Below, one piece after another: positions 11,421 to 22,080 of a stretch of 64,000 nt of DNA (positions within the stretch are counted from its first letter, which is position 1; each line of letters begins with the position of its first letter). The stretch is from positions 47,765,286 through 47,829,285 of the forward strand of contig NC_077245.1 in assembly GCF_947179165.1 (NCBI RefSeq). The letters are read 5' to 3'. The position numbers and the translations under genes are program-made. The DNA is from Solanum dulcamara. Lineage: Eukaryota; Streptophyta; Magnoliopsida; Solanales; Solanaceae. The notes beneath the pieces were generated by a model that was not told where the DNA came from, ran no database searches, and saw only the letters and a program-made list of their open reading frames with translations.

Positions 11421-12930
11421 ATGCCACCCCACAATACAACTCTTTCAAGCCTCAATACATTTTCATTGAACCGCGGTGAATAGAGTATGCAGAATTATTT
11501 GCCTCCATCAACATCAAACTCCTTCGACATTCCACATGTAAAACACATAACCGACCTTGGTAATATAACACCCCATCTCCCCCTTGGGAAAAGACCTCTA
11601 CCTTCTTTTCGTTCATCAACTTCTTTAACTCGACAAGTGTCGAGTCAATGTCTTGTTTCGACTTAACATCCACCCCCAAGGAGGATTCAGATCCATTTTG
11701 GACAACCATACCACCATCATTAGTACCACACAACTTTATCCCTAGTCTAGCCAACCTGTGAACATCTCTTACCAACTCTCTCTTTCCTTCATCAACATGG
11801 GCCACACTCCCTGTAGACACTCTACTAAGTGCATTAGCAACCACACTGACTTTACCTGGATGATAATGCACACTCATGTCATAGTCCTTAAGGAGCTCTA
11901 GCCACCTTCTTTGTCTTAGATTGAGGTCATTTTGGGTAAACACATATTGAAGACTTTTATGATTGATATACATATCTATATGTACCCCATAGAGGTAAAG
12001 CAACCAAATTTTCAAAGCAAAATGAATGACCACCAACTTAAGATCATGGGTAGGGTATTTACGCTCATTCACTTTCAATTTCCTAGAAGCATAGGCTTTG
12101 AACTTACTGTTTTGCCTTAAGACACAACCCAAACCAATCTTCAAAGAATCAGAATAAACCACAAACCATTCTAATCCTTCTGGTAGAGTCAAAATATGAG
12201 TAGAAGTAAGTCGATCTTTCAAAGTTTGGAAACTCCTTTCACACTCATCTGTCCATATGAATTTCTCCTTCTTTTGAGTCAACTTTTTCATAGGAGAAGA
12301 GATGGAAGAAAACCCTTCGACGAATCTTCTATAGTAACTGGCTAGACCCAAGAAGCTTCTAATGTCCAAAGGAGACAATGGTGTAAGCCAATTATTGATC
12401 GACACCGCTTTCTTAGGATGAACCTTAATTCCTTCGCCGGACACTATGTGACCAAGAAAGGCCACCTCCTTCAACCAAAACTCATACTTGCTAAATTTTG
12501 CAAATAATTGCCTATCCCTCAATGTTTGGAGCACAACTCCCAAATGATCCTTATGTTCTTCCTCACTCTGAGAGTAGATCAAAACGTCATTAATGAACAC
12601 CACGACGAAAGTATTAAGGTAGGGTTTGAATAACCTATTCGTTAGGTCCATGATCACCACCGGCGAATTCGTCAACCCAAAAATCATTACCATAAACTCA
12701 AAGTTACCATACCTTGTCCAGAATGCCATCTTGGGAATGTCACACTCTCTCACCCTTAGTTGGTGATAGCTGGATTGAAGGTCAATCTTAGAGAAGTGAC
12801 TTACCCCTATTCAATTTCCAGTAGTCTATATATATTCAAAATGACCCATCCTTCTTTCTTGCAAATAGCATAGGAGCACCCCATGGCAAAATACTAGGCC
12901 TTATGAGCCCCTTTTCTAGCAAGTCTTTCA
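11421..12930 (-). pseudogene. Element E reverse transcriptase, RNase H and start of integrase (broken)
   Basis: The longest open part (12753-11452, 433 codons) begins inside RT palm ([20 protein letters not shown]), continues through the active-site region, thumb, connection and RNase H, and ends in the integrase zinc-binding start ([11 protein letters not shown]). The RT active-site box reads FIND where the family has two adjacent aspartates, so one catalytic residue is lost. RNase H keeps the first acidic residue ([15 protein letters not shown]) but reads HDLKL where a glutamate is expected. RT finger sequence between 12753 and 12930 is in other frames and has stops. The frame stops at 11452, just before the F insertion site. 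Confidence 0.88.
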
Positions 12931-12931
12931 A

Positions 12932-13210
12932 TTACTCTTTCAACTCTTTCAATTCCGCTAGGGCTATTCGGTAAGGAGGGATAGAGATATATTGGGTATC
13001 AAGGAGCAGATCAATACCAAAATTAACTTCTCTTTCGGGAGTGACACTGGGAAGGTCATCGGGAGAGACATTGGGAAACTCATTGACTACAGGGACCAAC
13101 TTAAGAGGAGGACTTTCGGAGTCGACATCCCTAACTCTCACAATGTGGTAAATACAAGCCTTAGCAATTAATTTTTGGGCCTTAAGACACGAAATGAACC
13201 TACCCTTCAC
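12932..13210 (-). pseudogene. Element E protease-RT linker
   Basis: Ninety-two codons covering the segment between protease and RT. The motif VVNEFPNVSPDDLPSVTPER, then VNFGIDLLLDTQYISIPPYR, is the standard entry into gypsy RT (EFP.VFP.DLPG.PP.R type). It is separated from the protease frame by a stop-rich stretch at 13211-13267. Reading into RT is lost after ELKELKE. Confidence 0.82.
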
Positions 13211-13267
13211 TATCGAATCATGAACCTCCTATTTAAGAATGAACTCATTTAGGAATGAAAACTTGAC

Positions 13268-13573
13268 TCAACGAATCCTATAATCTATGGAAGCATAAGA
13301 TGCATGTAACCAATCCATCCTAAGAATGACATCAAAATCTACCATGTTAGGCTCTATAGGATCACAAGGAACGAATTTATGCAAGATGGAGATAGAAAAA
13401 CCCTTATAGACCTTTATAGCCACAATCGACTCACCCACGGGGGTTAGCACCAAATAAGACTCTACTAGCATTTCAGGTAATGTATCAAACCTATTAGCTA
13501 AGAATGGATTAACAAATGACAAGTTTGCACCAGGGTCCAATAATGCATACACATCAAAAGTAAATACCTTCAA
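13268..13573 (-). pseudogene. Element E aspartic protease domain
   Basis: About 100 codons show the retropepsin-like fold signature used by plant gypsy elements: the catalytic motif ALLDPGANLSFV near residue 10 and the C-terminal block FDVILRMDWLHASYASIDYR. A Gly expected in the ILGMDWL block is Arg here. The protease would cut the Gag-Pol polyprotein inside virus-like particles. It lies directly after the gag zinc-knuckle frame with a short overlap in a different frame, so the original continuous gag-pol frame has been broken here. Confidence 0.85.
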
Positions 13574-14025
13574 CGTACCAGTAACAAATTAGGTGCTTCC
13601 TCAACTTCTTGCCTCCCATGCAAAGCATAGAAACGATAGGGGCATTGGCCACCTCCTTGAGTTTGAGTCCCATGAACAACTTGTCCTTGAGGATTACAAC
13701 CACTACCATCTCTATAATCCCGAGCATAATGACCCAGTTTGCCACACTTGAAGCACATATTTAAGCCCGCCAAACACTCCTTTTTGTGGGTATTCCCACA
13801 CTTTTTACATGGGGGAAAAACATGGGTGCCAACATTATATCTTGGGACCATTTGATTAGGACCCTTATCCTTGTTGAACTTGGAAGGGAGAGTGTTAGTG
13901 GAACCTTGTCCTATAAACCGTTTCCCACCTTGACCATTGTCATTGCTACCATAACTGTACCTTTGAGGGTTGGACCCTCCACCATCTACTCTAGCTTTCT
14001 TGAACCCTCTAGACCTTTCCCTCAA
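13570..14025 (-). pseudogene. Element E gag C-terminal part with zinc knuckle
   Basis: A basic, glycine- and asparagine-rich stretch (RERSRGFKKARVDGGGSNPQ) is followed by two cysteine clusters, PPCKKCGNTHKKECLAG and CFKCGKLGHYARDYRDG. The second is a CCHC knuckle whose final cysteine is replaced by Tyr. This region of Gag binds and packages the element RNA. It ends in a different frame from the protease that follows. Confidence 0.85.
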
Positions 14026-14040
14026 CTTCTCGTATTTGAT

Positions 14041-14283
14041 TTATTTGGTATAAGTCATTAATCGGGAGATGTCCATCTCCTTGATAAACATGGATATTTT
14101 ACACTTCTTAGACACTAAGCTTGAGACACCAAAAATAAACTTACTCATCCTTGCCCGAGGGTCGGAGACCATGAAGAGAGCATACTTGGACAATTTTGTG
14201 AACTTGAGGGCATACTCCCTCACACTCATACTCCCTTGATGGAGGTTGATGAATTCTTGGATTTTGGCCTCCCTAAGCTTCAA
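14041..14283 (-). pseudogene. Element E gag middle part
   Basis: Eighty codons containing IQEFINLHQGSMSVREYALK and FTKLSKYA, the second half of the retrotransposon gag domain (the L.QG.MSV.EY...F..LS block). It is cut from the N-terminal part by a stop and frameshift at about 14284-14364 and from the zinc knuckle at 14026-14040. Element C has the matching block at about 58700-58930. Confidence 0.82.
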
Positions 14284-14364
14284 CGAGAAAAAATGGTCTA
14301 GGAAGGCACTTTTGAACTCTTCCCATTCTATTTATCCCTTTTATTCATTCCTCTCAACAATTTA

Positions 14365-14742
14365 TTACTCATACCTCACTCGAGCCATGCCTTTTAGTTG
14401 GTAAGTTACTAGTTCAACCTTTTCATTCAGTAGCACATCCATGATAGCCACAATCTGGTACACCTCATTGATAAACTCAATAGGGTCCTCATCTAGCTTA
14501 GAACCATTGAACTCGGACGGATTCATCCTTTGAAATCTTGAATCTGAGAGGCTAGATTTTTGCACTCGAGGAGGAGGGACACCTTGATGCCCTTGCTGGG
14601 TTATATCTTGAGCCAATAAAGCGACGATGTTGCAAAAATCAACATGAGTTATCCCTTCCTCATGATGTGGGATATCCAAAACTGAAGGAGTTTGGTCCTC
14701 ATTGTCAAACCTTGCTCTTAGAGGTGCTCTTCCACAAGGCAT
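14365..14742 (-). pseudogene. Element E gag N-terminal part
   Basis: The start MPCGRAPLRARFDNEDQTPS lies about 215 bp downstream of the LTR on the element strand. The frame then runs through FLALAQ-like and MNPSEFNGSKLDEDPIEFIN motifs, which resemble the start of the gag domain (NP..F.G....P..F). It ends at MARVRYE, where a stop interrupts gag. The start codon choice is supported by the closely similar MPTRKVPPPKARVDAEDKAP start in element C. Confidence 0.82.
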
Positions 14743-14940
14743 TATCTAAAGAATATAAAATCGATTGTTAGTAAGAGGAAAACTTAGGATACTCTAGGGT
14801 ACGACATGAATTGAAAGAAGTGAAGACTTTCTTAAACGTACCATAGTCTCTTATTCATAGTTGTGGCATACTTCACAACCATGAACAAGACTCTATTTGA
14901 CGCGGTATGTTGGACTCCGAGTACCATTTCCAAACTTTAT

Positions 14941-14952
14941 GCTATGATACCA
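14941..14952 (-). promoter_or_regulatory. Primer-binding site of element E
   Basis: On the minus strand TGGTATCATAGC lies 4 bp inside the 5' LTR end at 14957. It is an initiator-Met-tRNA type site with one change from TGGTATCAGAGC. Confidence 0.82.
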
Positions 14953-14956
14953 TATT

Positions 14957-17811
14957 TGTCACGACTCAAGCCTAGGGCCTAGACGTGATACGATGAATGA
15001 GACATCCGGATGTACCTCACCCAAGCCTCTTAACATTCATTAAGCATTTCATTGGTAATGATAAAAAAATCAAGCAAAAACATAAGGGATACAGGGAATA
15101 ATAGGCTTCACATTTAATAAGAGTCAAAGACAACCTTACATCTTTTTCTATGTCCAACTATACCTTCTACATTAAAAACTTGGCGGAGGCTAAGACAAGT
15201 CCCTAGCTCACCCACAAAATTTAGTCAAAAATACCAAAACTCAATGTAAGAGTCTAAACATAACATAAGATAGATAAGATAGGGGTGCCGTTCCTGGAAC
15301 TTGGGAACTCACCAAAGTGGTAGCCTTCATTGATCAACTTAGCCACAGGGAGGAGGGTGAGAAGCGACGCTAGTCCCTACAGGGTGATATCATATAAGCA
15401 AAAGTATGCATTAGTACTTTGAATGTACTAAGTTTGTGAGTATGCTACGAAATAAAGAACATAAGAGAGAGACATGAGTAAGCAATATGCATAAGTGAAT
15501 GCATGCATGAGACATCATCATATGAAACCTTAAAACATTCATTTTGTGGAGAAGTGACCATAACCGACATTTAAGATAATGCGAGCTATTACATGGAATC
15601 CAACATATCCTTCTATGTTGGCACAGGGAGACTACTTACCAGGTAGAACTCCAATCAACTTTAAACATTCTTTAACTTTAAATTTAACATTTGATGGCTA
15701 CAAAGGCCTAGTCGACAAGGGCTCCTATGGTGGCACATTTTTAATGCAACATGGGAATTTACTTAAAAAACCTTTTGGTTGAGTCCCATCTACATGCTAC
15801 ATTCGGTACTAGGTCAAATCCCACATAATAACATTTAAACATCAATATAGCATAAGCATTATATAACTTTAGCATTAAAAAATCAAATAATGGAATAGCT
15901 TATTAAAACCTTTGGTTTATAATATCATCATGACTGTCATACCCTATTTACCATCCTACTAATAAACCTTGATTTATAAGAAAATTAAATCTATAATCAG
16001 TGTTGGTATTTCAGGTACCATGCTAATCGGGCCTACCTTTTCGAAAAAAATGTTCAAAAGCATTGACAGCATATAGGAATGTCATACATATCATATCATA
16101 ATCTTAAGCATATCATTTGATTCAATGTGAGGATTTTCCTTTCACATTGAGACCTTACTTTGGATAAGAGGCCTTTTCATCAATCAAATTATTTCATAAA
16201 GCCTCCCCTTCATAAGCATTTGCTTCATAACATTCATTTGGAGTCAAACTTCATTTCAACTTTGCTTTATCCTAAGAAGCTAGGTGGGTTCATTTCGTAA
16301 AAACCTTTCAATGCCTTTGAAGATTTCTTGCATGCATTAGAGTAATGAAAATAGATTAAAATACACATTCTTAAAGCAACCCACCATATATGTCTTAAAA
16401 CTCTTTTCAAGCCTTCATATAGGTACTTTAAGAAAATCATAACTTCATGAAATCAAGAGTCAATATCCATCAATATATGTAAAGAAACTTCAAATATATC
16501 ATAATGTATGCATTTAAAGTCATCATATGAAAGCCCATAAAATTTTATCATTTTAAATTAAAATGATAGGTTGAAAAAAAATTCAGGCTCCATGGGTGGA
16601 AGGACCCATGGATGAAAACCCACATACCGTGGGGAAACAAAATCCCTAAGAATACTTGAGGAAGAAAGGAGACTTGAATGCCTTGAATTTGAAAACCCTA
16701 GTCTTGGCTTGGAGCCCTTGGAAGAACTTGAGAGGAGAGGATTTGTGTTGGAGAAGAAAGAGTGAAAGAAATGAGGGTTTTGAAGGGTGTAGGGTCTTTA
16801 TATAAGAGAATTTAGTCCTCAAAAAGACACTATTTTGATTTAAAACTTAGGGAAAGTATAGAATGACCCTTTAAAAATCTGGCTGGAACTGGACTTCACG
16901 GGGGACCTTCACGGTCTATTATGCGCACCACATACCATGGTGGGGTCCTATGGTAAAATACTTGGAAAAATATTTTTGAAAGTGTCGCAGAGAAGTTTCT
17001 AAACCTTCTTCATGGACGGCCAATATGGTCAACCACCACGTGTCGTGGTGCTCACCAGTGATCGCAGGGCTTAAAATGGTTGAAAAAGTGGATTTCACAA
17101 ATGGCCACTACGGACCATACTTATTTTTACGGAAGGCCACTATGGGTCATGGTCCTCTCCTATCTGAGCAGCTTCACTAAAATGCCCATAACTTTTTATT
17201 CCGAAATCCAAATGCGGCAAACCTGGTGGCTTTGGAAAGAGGATTCTGAGATTTTTGATTTTGTAGGTTATGGGTCACCTGATTCCATATATTCAAGGAT
17301 TGATGATAGGTTAAAGTTGACCTATACAAAATCTTACATCGAAACTCAATCAGTACGGAAGCTTTCAACTTAACTTTGTGTTTAAGGATTCTTTTGACCT
17401 TAAAACATCTACAAATATATTCACACCCTAAACAATTAACCTTAAATTCCATAAGATAGAATTAATGGACCCCTGGATGGACCATCTTCACAGTCCATGA
17501 AAAGCTCCATGATCTGTGGTGGTAGTTCGTGGCCCTTGCCTTGAGATGTTTCCTGAGGGTTTTTAGGAGGGGTCACTATGGAGGTCTTCACGGCCCGTGG
17601 TTCTTACCATAATCCGTGGTCCTTTATCATGGTATTCTCCTTCTAATTCTGAACCTTTGAATCTCTACCATGGTTGGTCACCACGTTTTGTGGTTTTCAC
17701 CATAGCCCGTGATGGCTTTTGTGGTCAACCCTTGTGCCAGTTTCTGTAACTTTTTGAGATTTTCTCATTTGATCCTTGGTTAAGGACTTTCCAAATTTTT
17801 GGGTTCTTACG
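14957..17811 (-). repeat. 5' LTR of element E
   Basis: Runs from TGTCACGACTC at 14957 to gggttcttacg at 17811 (the reverse complement of the LTR start, with the last base changed). About 2.85 kb. The far end matches 1-197. Two zones rich in CACGG/CCGTG palindromic words are at 16890-17160 and 17460-17730. Confidence 0.9.
16797..16805 (-). promoter_or_regulatory. TATA box of LTR E
   Basis: On the minus strand the sequence reads cttatataaagaccctac, a good plant TATA box in the expected middle part of the LTR. The equivalent site in element C reads like ttggtatagtcttaggg and has lost the TATA core. Confidence 0.6.
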
Positions 17812-18127
17812 TTATTCTATTGAGGACATGAATTTTCTTTCTCATTATTTACTTGATTTTTCTTCATATAATTTGGGTGAGCTAGGATCTTGTCCTAATC
17901 CCCCATCAAAGACTAGTATAGAGGCATACGATATTTGGATATAGTCCATATTAGCATTGATTGAGTATTTCTATCCCTTAGAACCATTTCCTTGAGTTAT
18001 TACTTTCGCTTATTTTTATCATATTTCTGTACCTTATGTATGATATTTATTCTTAGATGGCTTGGTTGGGATCCCTCATAATTCCGACCACCGTGTCACC
18101 TCTAGGACCTATGCTTGGGTCATGACA
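17811..18127 (+). repeat. LTR remnant interrupted by element E (F-like family)
   Basis: The block ggtgagctaggatcttgtcc through to gcttgggtcatgaca matches the last 300 bp of solo LTR F (about 11205-11420). It is in plus orientation and stops exactly where E's 5' LTR ends, so E was inserted into this older LTR. Its other part must lie left of the window. Confidence 0.8.
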
Positions 18128-18497
18128 TAATCACTTCTCACTAAAAAGGATAGGAGGGCCCGCGATCTTAAATGTCTATGTCACTAGCCATCGCAAAAAC
18201 AAATGAGGGTCGGCGATCGCGGAAGTCAAATTCCCAGGCCTTTGCAAAAGCAGTCCAGGTTTCATGAACATGAAGGAACAATTTCATGGCTACCTTAATT
18301 GACTAATAAATGAAAATTAAATAATCAAGAGATTGCCTCCGAACGCAAAGAGGTCTCACCAAAAGTAGAAAGGAAGCTGATCTTCAATGATGTGCCTGTT
18401 GTGGATATCTATCACCTGTATTTGCATCATCAACTGATGCAGTGCTGAATGTTGTCAGTACATGGAATGTATGGTATATGTAAAATAGAAAAAAAAA
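18128..18497. other. Unclassified non-coding stretch between LTR remnant and element G
   Basis: About 370 bp with no open frame of note. It contains gcgatcgcgg and tttgcaaaagc words like those in the G LTR, and a block (ggtctcaccaaaagtagaaa, then gatgtgcctgttgtggatat) that has the feel of repeat-derived intergenic plant DNA. I cannot assign it to a family. Confidence 0.4.
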
Positions 18498-19871
18498 TAA
18501 TGAGTGGGTGATTTTCACTCATTTGGAGTTTCTCATGATTTTGTATTTTTATCTAAAGATTGAGGTTAATTGTTCTTTAAATTTTGTTTATTTCAGGTAT
18601 TTGTGGCTTTCAAAGAGTTTTGATGAAATGTAAAAGAATTTAGGAGAAAAAAGTGAAAAATAGAGCTGAAACAAGGGGAAATGGAGGCTTTGATATCATA
18701 AAAGCAACACAAGATCCTCTTTTGCGGATGGTCAACAACAAATAAGTGTTGCTTTAGTGAGCAGGTAGAGTTTTATTTAGAGACATGGTCAACAAGGTCA
18801 AAGTTTTCTTTGTCGATCAAGACCTTGCTTTAGTGAGGTTTGCTTTAGCGATAGTGTAGTCGCTTTAGCAACTGGCGCGACAGTGTCATGGGAAATTATG
18901 AATTTCATACATTTGGACTCCAAATTCTCACAAAAGATTATGGGGAGTTGATGGGAAAGACATCTTTGAACATCTTTAGACACCTTGGAATCTTGAATAA
19001 CCCTCGATAGCTTGGGCTTAGTTTTTTCATAGCAAGTTTCCTTACAATTCACTTATGGATTGAAGATTGAACTCTCATTTGTAATTATTTTTATCCTTTC
19101 TTTATTTACATTCTTTGTATTGTATGAATTATATGTATAATTGATCATAGTTGGATTGGAGTTTTGTGCTAGAAATAGACAATTGATTGGATTGTTGATT
19201 TTTATTCTTTTGCTTATGTAATTAGTTGAATATTTTCTCATTTATGAAATGGGTTTCTGATTGTCTAATCGATTTCATGATTTAAATGCTTTCATATAGA
19301 TTTGATTACTCCTTGGACTTGCCTATTTTATTTGATTGAACTTGAGAGAGTCAATTGAGGTTGGAAAAAGTTGATTAGTGCATAATTTGAAGTTTAGCAA
19401 CTTATACATCAGATTTTGGCTATAAATAGTGAATCCATGCAGTGCCTATAATTGGAATATTTGGCTTGTCACTTAACTAGATCCGAGAGAAATAGTTGGG
19501 AAATATTTTTCTATATTCGAAAGAAGTAGATGGATAAATTTAGACTAGCGCATATATGAGATTAAGGTGCAATGGATCATGTGAATGTTACTTTATATCC
19601 TATTCTCAAAATCCCTTTCATTCCTTACTTGCAAAGACTATTGCCTTCATTCTCGTTTTCGTTTCTCTCATCATTTATTGTTACTCATTCCTTCATATTA
19701 TATCAAAATTATATTTCTTAATTGGGATTCAAACTAGTAGCTTGTAATTCTTTATTTCTTCAATTGGCTACACATTATTTCTTGTGAGATTCAACTTCGA
19801 CTCTTAGTTGGGTTTATATCGACAATGATTGCCTATACTTCAATTTATAAGGATATAGTTGAGCATTATCA
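18498..19871 (+). repeat. 5' LTR of element G
   Basis: About 1.37 kb, starting taatgagtggg (first G decayed) and ending agcattatca before the primer-binding site. Its first 670 bp align with 63326-64000. It contains reiterated words such as gctttagtgag and cgctttagcaactggcg near 18740-18880. Confidence 0.85.
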
Positions 19872-19875
19872 AAAA

Positions 19876-19893
19876 TGGCATCATTGCCAGAGA
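19876..19893 (+). promoter_or_regulatory. Primer-binding site of element G
   Basis: tggcatcattgccagaga lies 4 bp after the LTR. It is a degenerate form of TGGCGCCGTTGCCGGGGA, the site typical of plant Athila/Tat elements and usually attributed to a tRNA-Asp primer. This distinguishes G from the Met-tRNA primed elements A to E. Confidence 0.75.
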
Positions 19894-19976
19894 ACAATTT
19901 GGCGTATTTATTTGATTTAGAATTTATAGCTTACTAGTTTCTATTGAAATTGTGAATAGTTGTTTATGGTTGGTTT

Positions 19977-20417
19977 TTGTTTTGTTCAATTGATTCTTAT
20001 GAAGGAACAATGTTTGGTGGTTGTAATCCCTATGTTGATGACCCATGGCCTTGCTGTGGAGAACTTCAAGTTGGGGATAGTTATGTGAAGGCTTCTCTTG
20101 ATGAACAAATATTCAAAATATTGGATGTGGTGAGTCAGTCTTGGCTCATAATCTTGGCGCAAAAGCTTGGACATGGTGAGAAGATACAACATCCAATGCT
20201 CAAAATGAGGGATGATTTCCAAAATTTGCACCTAACTCAGTGCCATGAAATGATCCAATTTAAGTTTAAAATAGAAAATTTGAAGACCAATGTAAGAAAA
20301 AGAAGTGGAGTAAGTGATGCTCCTTATCAAGTGGTCAAAAATACCAAATTGGAGTTGGAGTCTAAGGAAAAAAGGGTTATGATTAACATGGATGAAATCT
20401 TGGGTGTTTACAACTGA
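19977..20417 (+). CDS. Unrecognised 146-codon reading frame downstream of the G primer-binding site
   Basis: The frame starts 84 bp after the primer-binding site; an internal ATG (FGGCNPYVDDPWPCC...) near residue 12 may be the real start. The product is mildly acidic at the front (DPWPCCGELQVGDSYVK) and charged and helix-prone at the back (KNTKLELESKEKRVMIN). I see no zinc knuckle, protease or RT motif and no signal peptide. Position suggests a 5' gag or leader reading frame of element G, possibly a remnant. Similar frames follow the primer site in some Tat-type elements, but I cannot name a family. It could also be a chance open frame in a decayed gag. Confidence 0.35.
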   Translation: MFCSIDSYEGTMFGGCNPYVDDPWPCCGELQVGDSYVKASLDEQIFKILDVVSQSWLIILAQKLGHGEKIQHPMLKMRDDFQNLHLTQCHEMIQFKFKIENLKTNVRKRSGVSDAPYQVVKNTKLELESKEKRVMINMDEILGVYN

Positions 20418-22080
20418 GCCAAGCTAATAAAATTCCAAGATGTCGAAATCAAAGAAATTATACTAAAGTTGAAAGAAAAAGTCAAAAACATTTTTTATGG
20501 AAACTTGTTCATTTGGAAATCAGAGTGTCTTTCATTTGAAGGACAAAAGTTATGAAATTCAATGTTCGAAAGGCTTATTAATCCTCTCACTTATTTCCAA
20601 TGATCCTCAAAGAAAGAACGATTTGAAATTAGGTAAGAAATTCAAATCGTGAAAGTCGAGAGATCGAGTGATATTTTTGATGCTCTCAATTTGTCCCCTT
20701 GATTTTTGAATAGAAATTGATTTGAAGTTGGGAAAAGGTTTTTCGCTTCAAAAAAAATAAAGGGTAATGAAACCGACATTGTGTCACGATGTTAAATTTT
20801 GAGCTTGATGGGAGTCAACCCATCGGTATCCATTTTTTTTAATTCTTAGTTTAATTTTTGAGTTTTTTTTATTTTAAGAATAGATTAGAGTTTTTATTTA
20901 AATTGTTTTGAGTTAACTTGAACAGGTTTAGAGGCAAGAATTTTGAGGAAAATGAAGTACGGGGCTAAAATACCTTAAAAATGAGGCACAAAGTACTTTT
21001 TGAGCACTCAAGCTCGCCAGACCTAGCTGCGCGAATCTCAAAAGGGATACTGACTTTCCCTAAATTTTCAAAAAAAATTCACCAGCTGAGCACACTCTGA
21101 TATCGCAAAAGCAATAAGAGTTTCACTTAAGTGTAGCCCGTAAAAGTGGTACCCTCTCACTAAAGTGAATATCCCTTAAGAGGAGAGGCACTTGCAAAAG
21201 CCAACTCCGTATTTTCATTAAAGGTTGCAAAAGCGACCACAAAGCCACGTGAGCAGAAGAGACAACTTTAAAAGTCCCATGGCAGTGAAGCCAAACAGTC
21301 TAAAGGATAAAAATTAAAGGCTCTCTCTTGCTATCCTAAATTCCGTTCAAACTTTCTCCACACTTGTGAATCTCCTTTCACAATCCAATATGTGTCTTCC
21401 ACTTTATTACTCTCTAGATGGTAAATCTACCCTTTTATTTTCTTATGCTTTGTTTGAAAGTTGGGAGATATTTTTTGGGGTGAAAACTTCGTATCTTAGG
21501 GCGTATTGTTTGAAATATTTTGATTGTATGTGTGCGAATTGATTTATTGTGATTGGGGAAGTCTTGACTACCCATTTTATATTCAAATTGTTGACAAAAT
21601 AGGTAGCCCACCTTCTGTTTGATACAATGCTCATGAGAACTCAAAATGGTTTCATAAATTTTGGTGATGATATGAGTGAGCTTTCAAATTATTGGTTGTT
21701 TTTATTAGAATAAAATTCATAGGGATTAATTTTTGTGTGTAATAATTGAGTGGTAAAATTTGTGTCATGAAGTTGGGACAATAGGCCGCAAAAGTGAGCC
21801 TTCTTTTGCAAAAGTGATGTCCCATCACTTTTGCAATTTCCACTTTTGTGGGCACCCTATCGCTAAACCGACGTTCGCTTAAGAAAACCTCTGGTCGCTT
21901 GTGTGACATCAGAAGCTTTTTATGCAGTTTTCTTAAAGCTGAAATGGAATAGTTTGATCCCAAATATGTTTCTTATCCCATTTCGTTGACTTTAATCAGT
22001 AGCATTGTATTTGTTTAACACATGTTTCTTACATTATCATGATATTGAGATTTTCATATTTTCAAAAAGTCAAGAATGGC
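20418..22080 (+). other. Element G leader, non-coding
   Basis: No convincing frame. It includes the block gatgggagtcaacccatcgg (about 20807-20827), a short stem resembling the gggaggcaaccc element often seen in Athila/Tat interiors. Two zones rich in ttttgcaaaag, tcgctaaa and aaaagcgacc words (about 21100-21280 and 21780-21900) echo words in the G LTR. T-rich runs occur at 20835-20870. Confidence 0.5.

Larger units (their letters stand above)
1..17811 (-). mobile_element. Element E: Ty3/gypsy chromovirus-like retrotransposon, split by nested insertions, left end outside window
   Basis: The order read on the minus strand is 5' LTR (14957-17811), primer-binding site, gag, protease, RT, RNase H, integrase, polypurine tract, 3' LTR (1-197, truncated by the window edge). 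The interior is interrupted by the solo LTR F and its own passenger A at 1627-11420; reading continues on either side of that insertion. The integrase ends in a chromodomain-like tail (motif VPIEILDGQVKRLKNKEVA), which suggests the Tekay/Del branch of plant chromoviruses. The coding part is broken by several stops and frameshifts, so the copy is dead. Its close relative in this window is element C. Confidence 0.9.

Noticed and set aside
13786..14061. Plus-strand 91-codon frame
   Set aside because: Antisense to the E gag zinc-knuckle region, which is recognisable on the minus strand.
19977..20231. Minus-strand open frame opposite the 146-codon frame
   Set aside because: Shadow of the plus-strand frame, with no motif.
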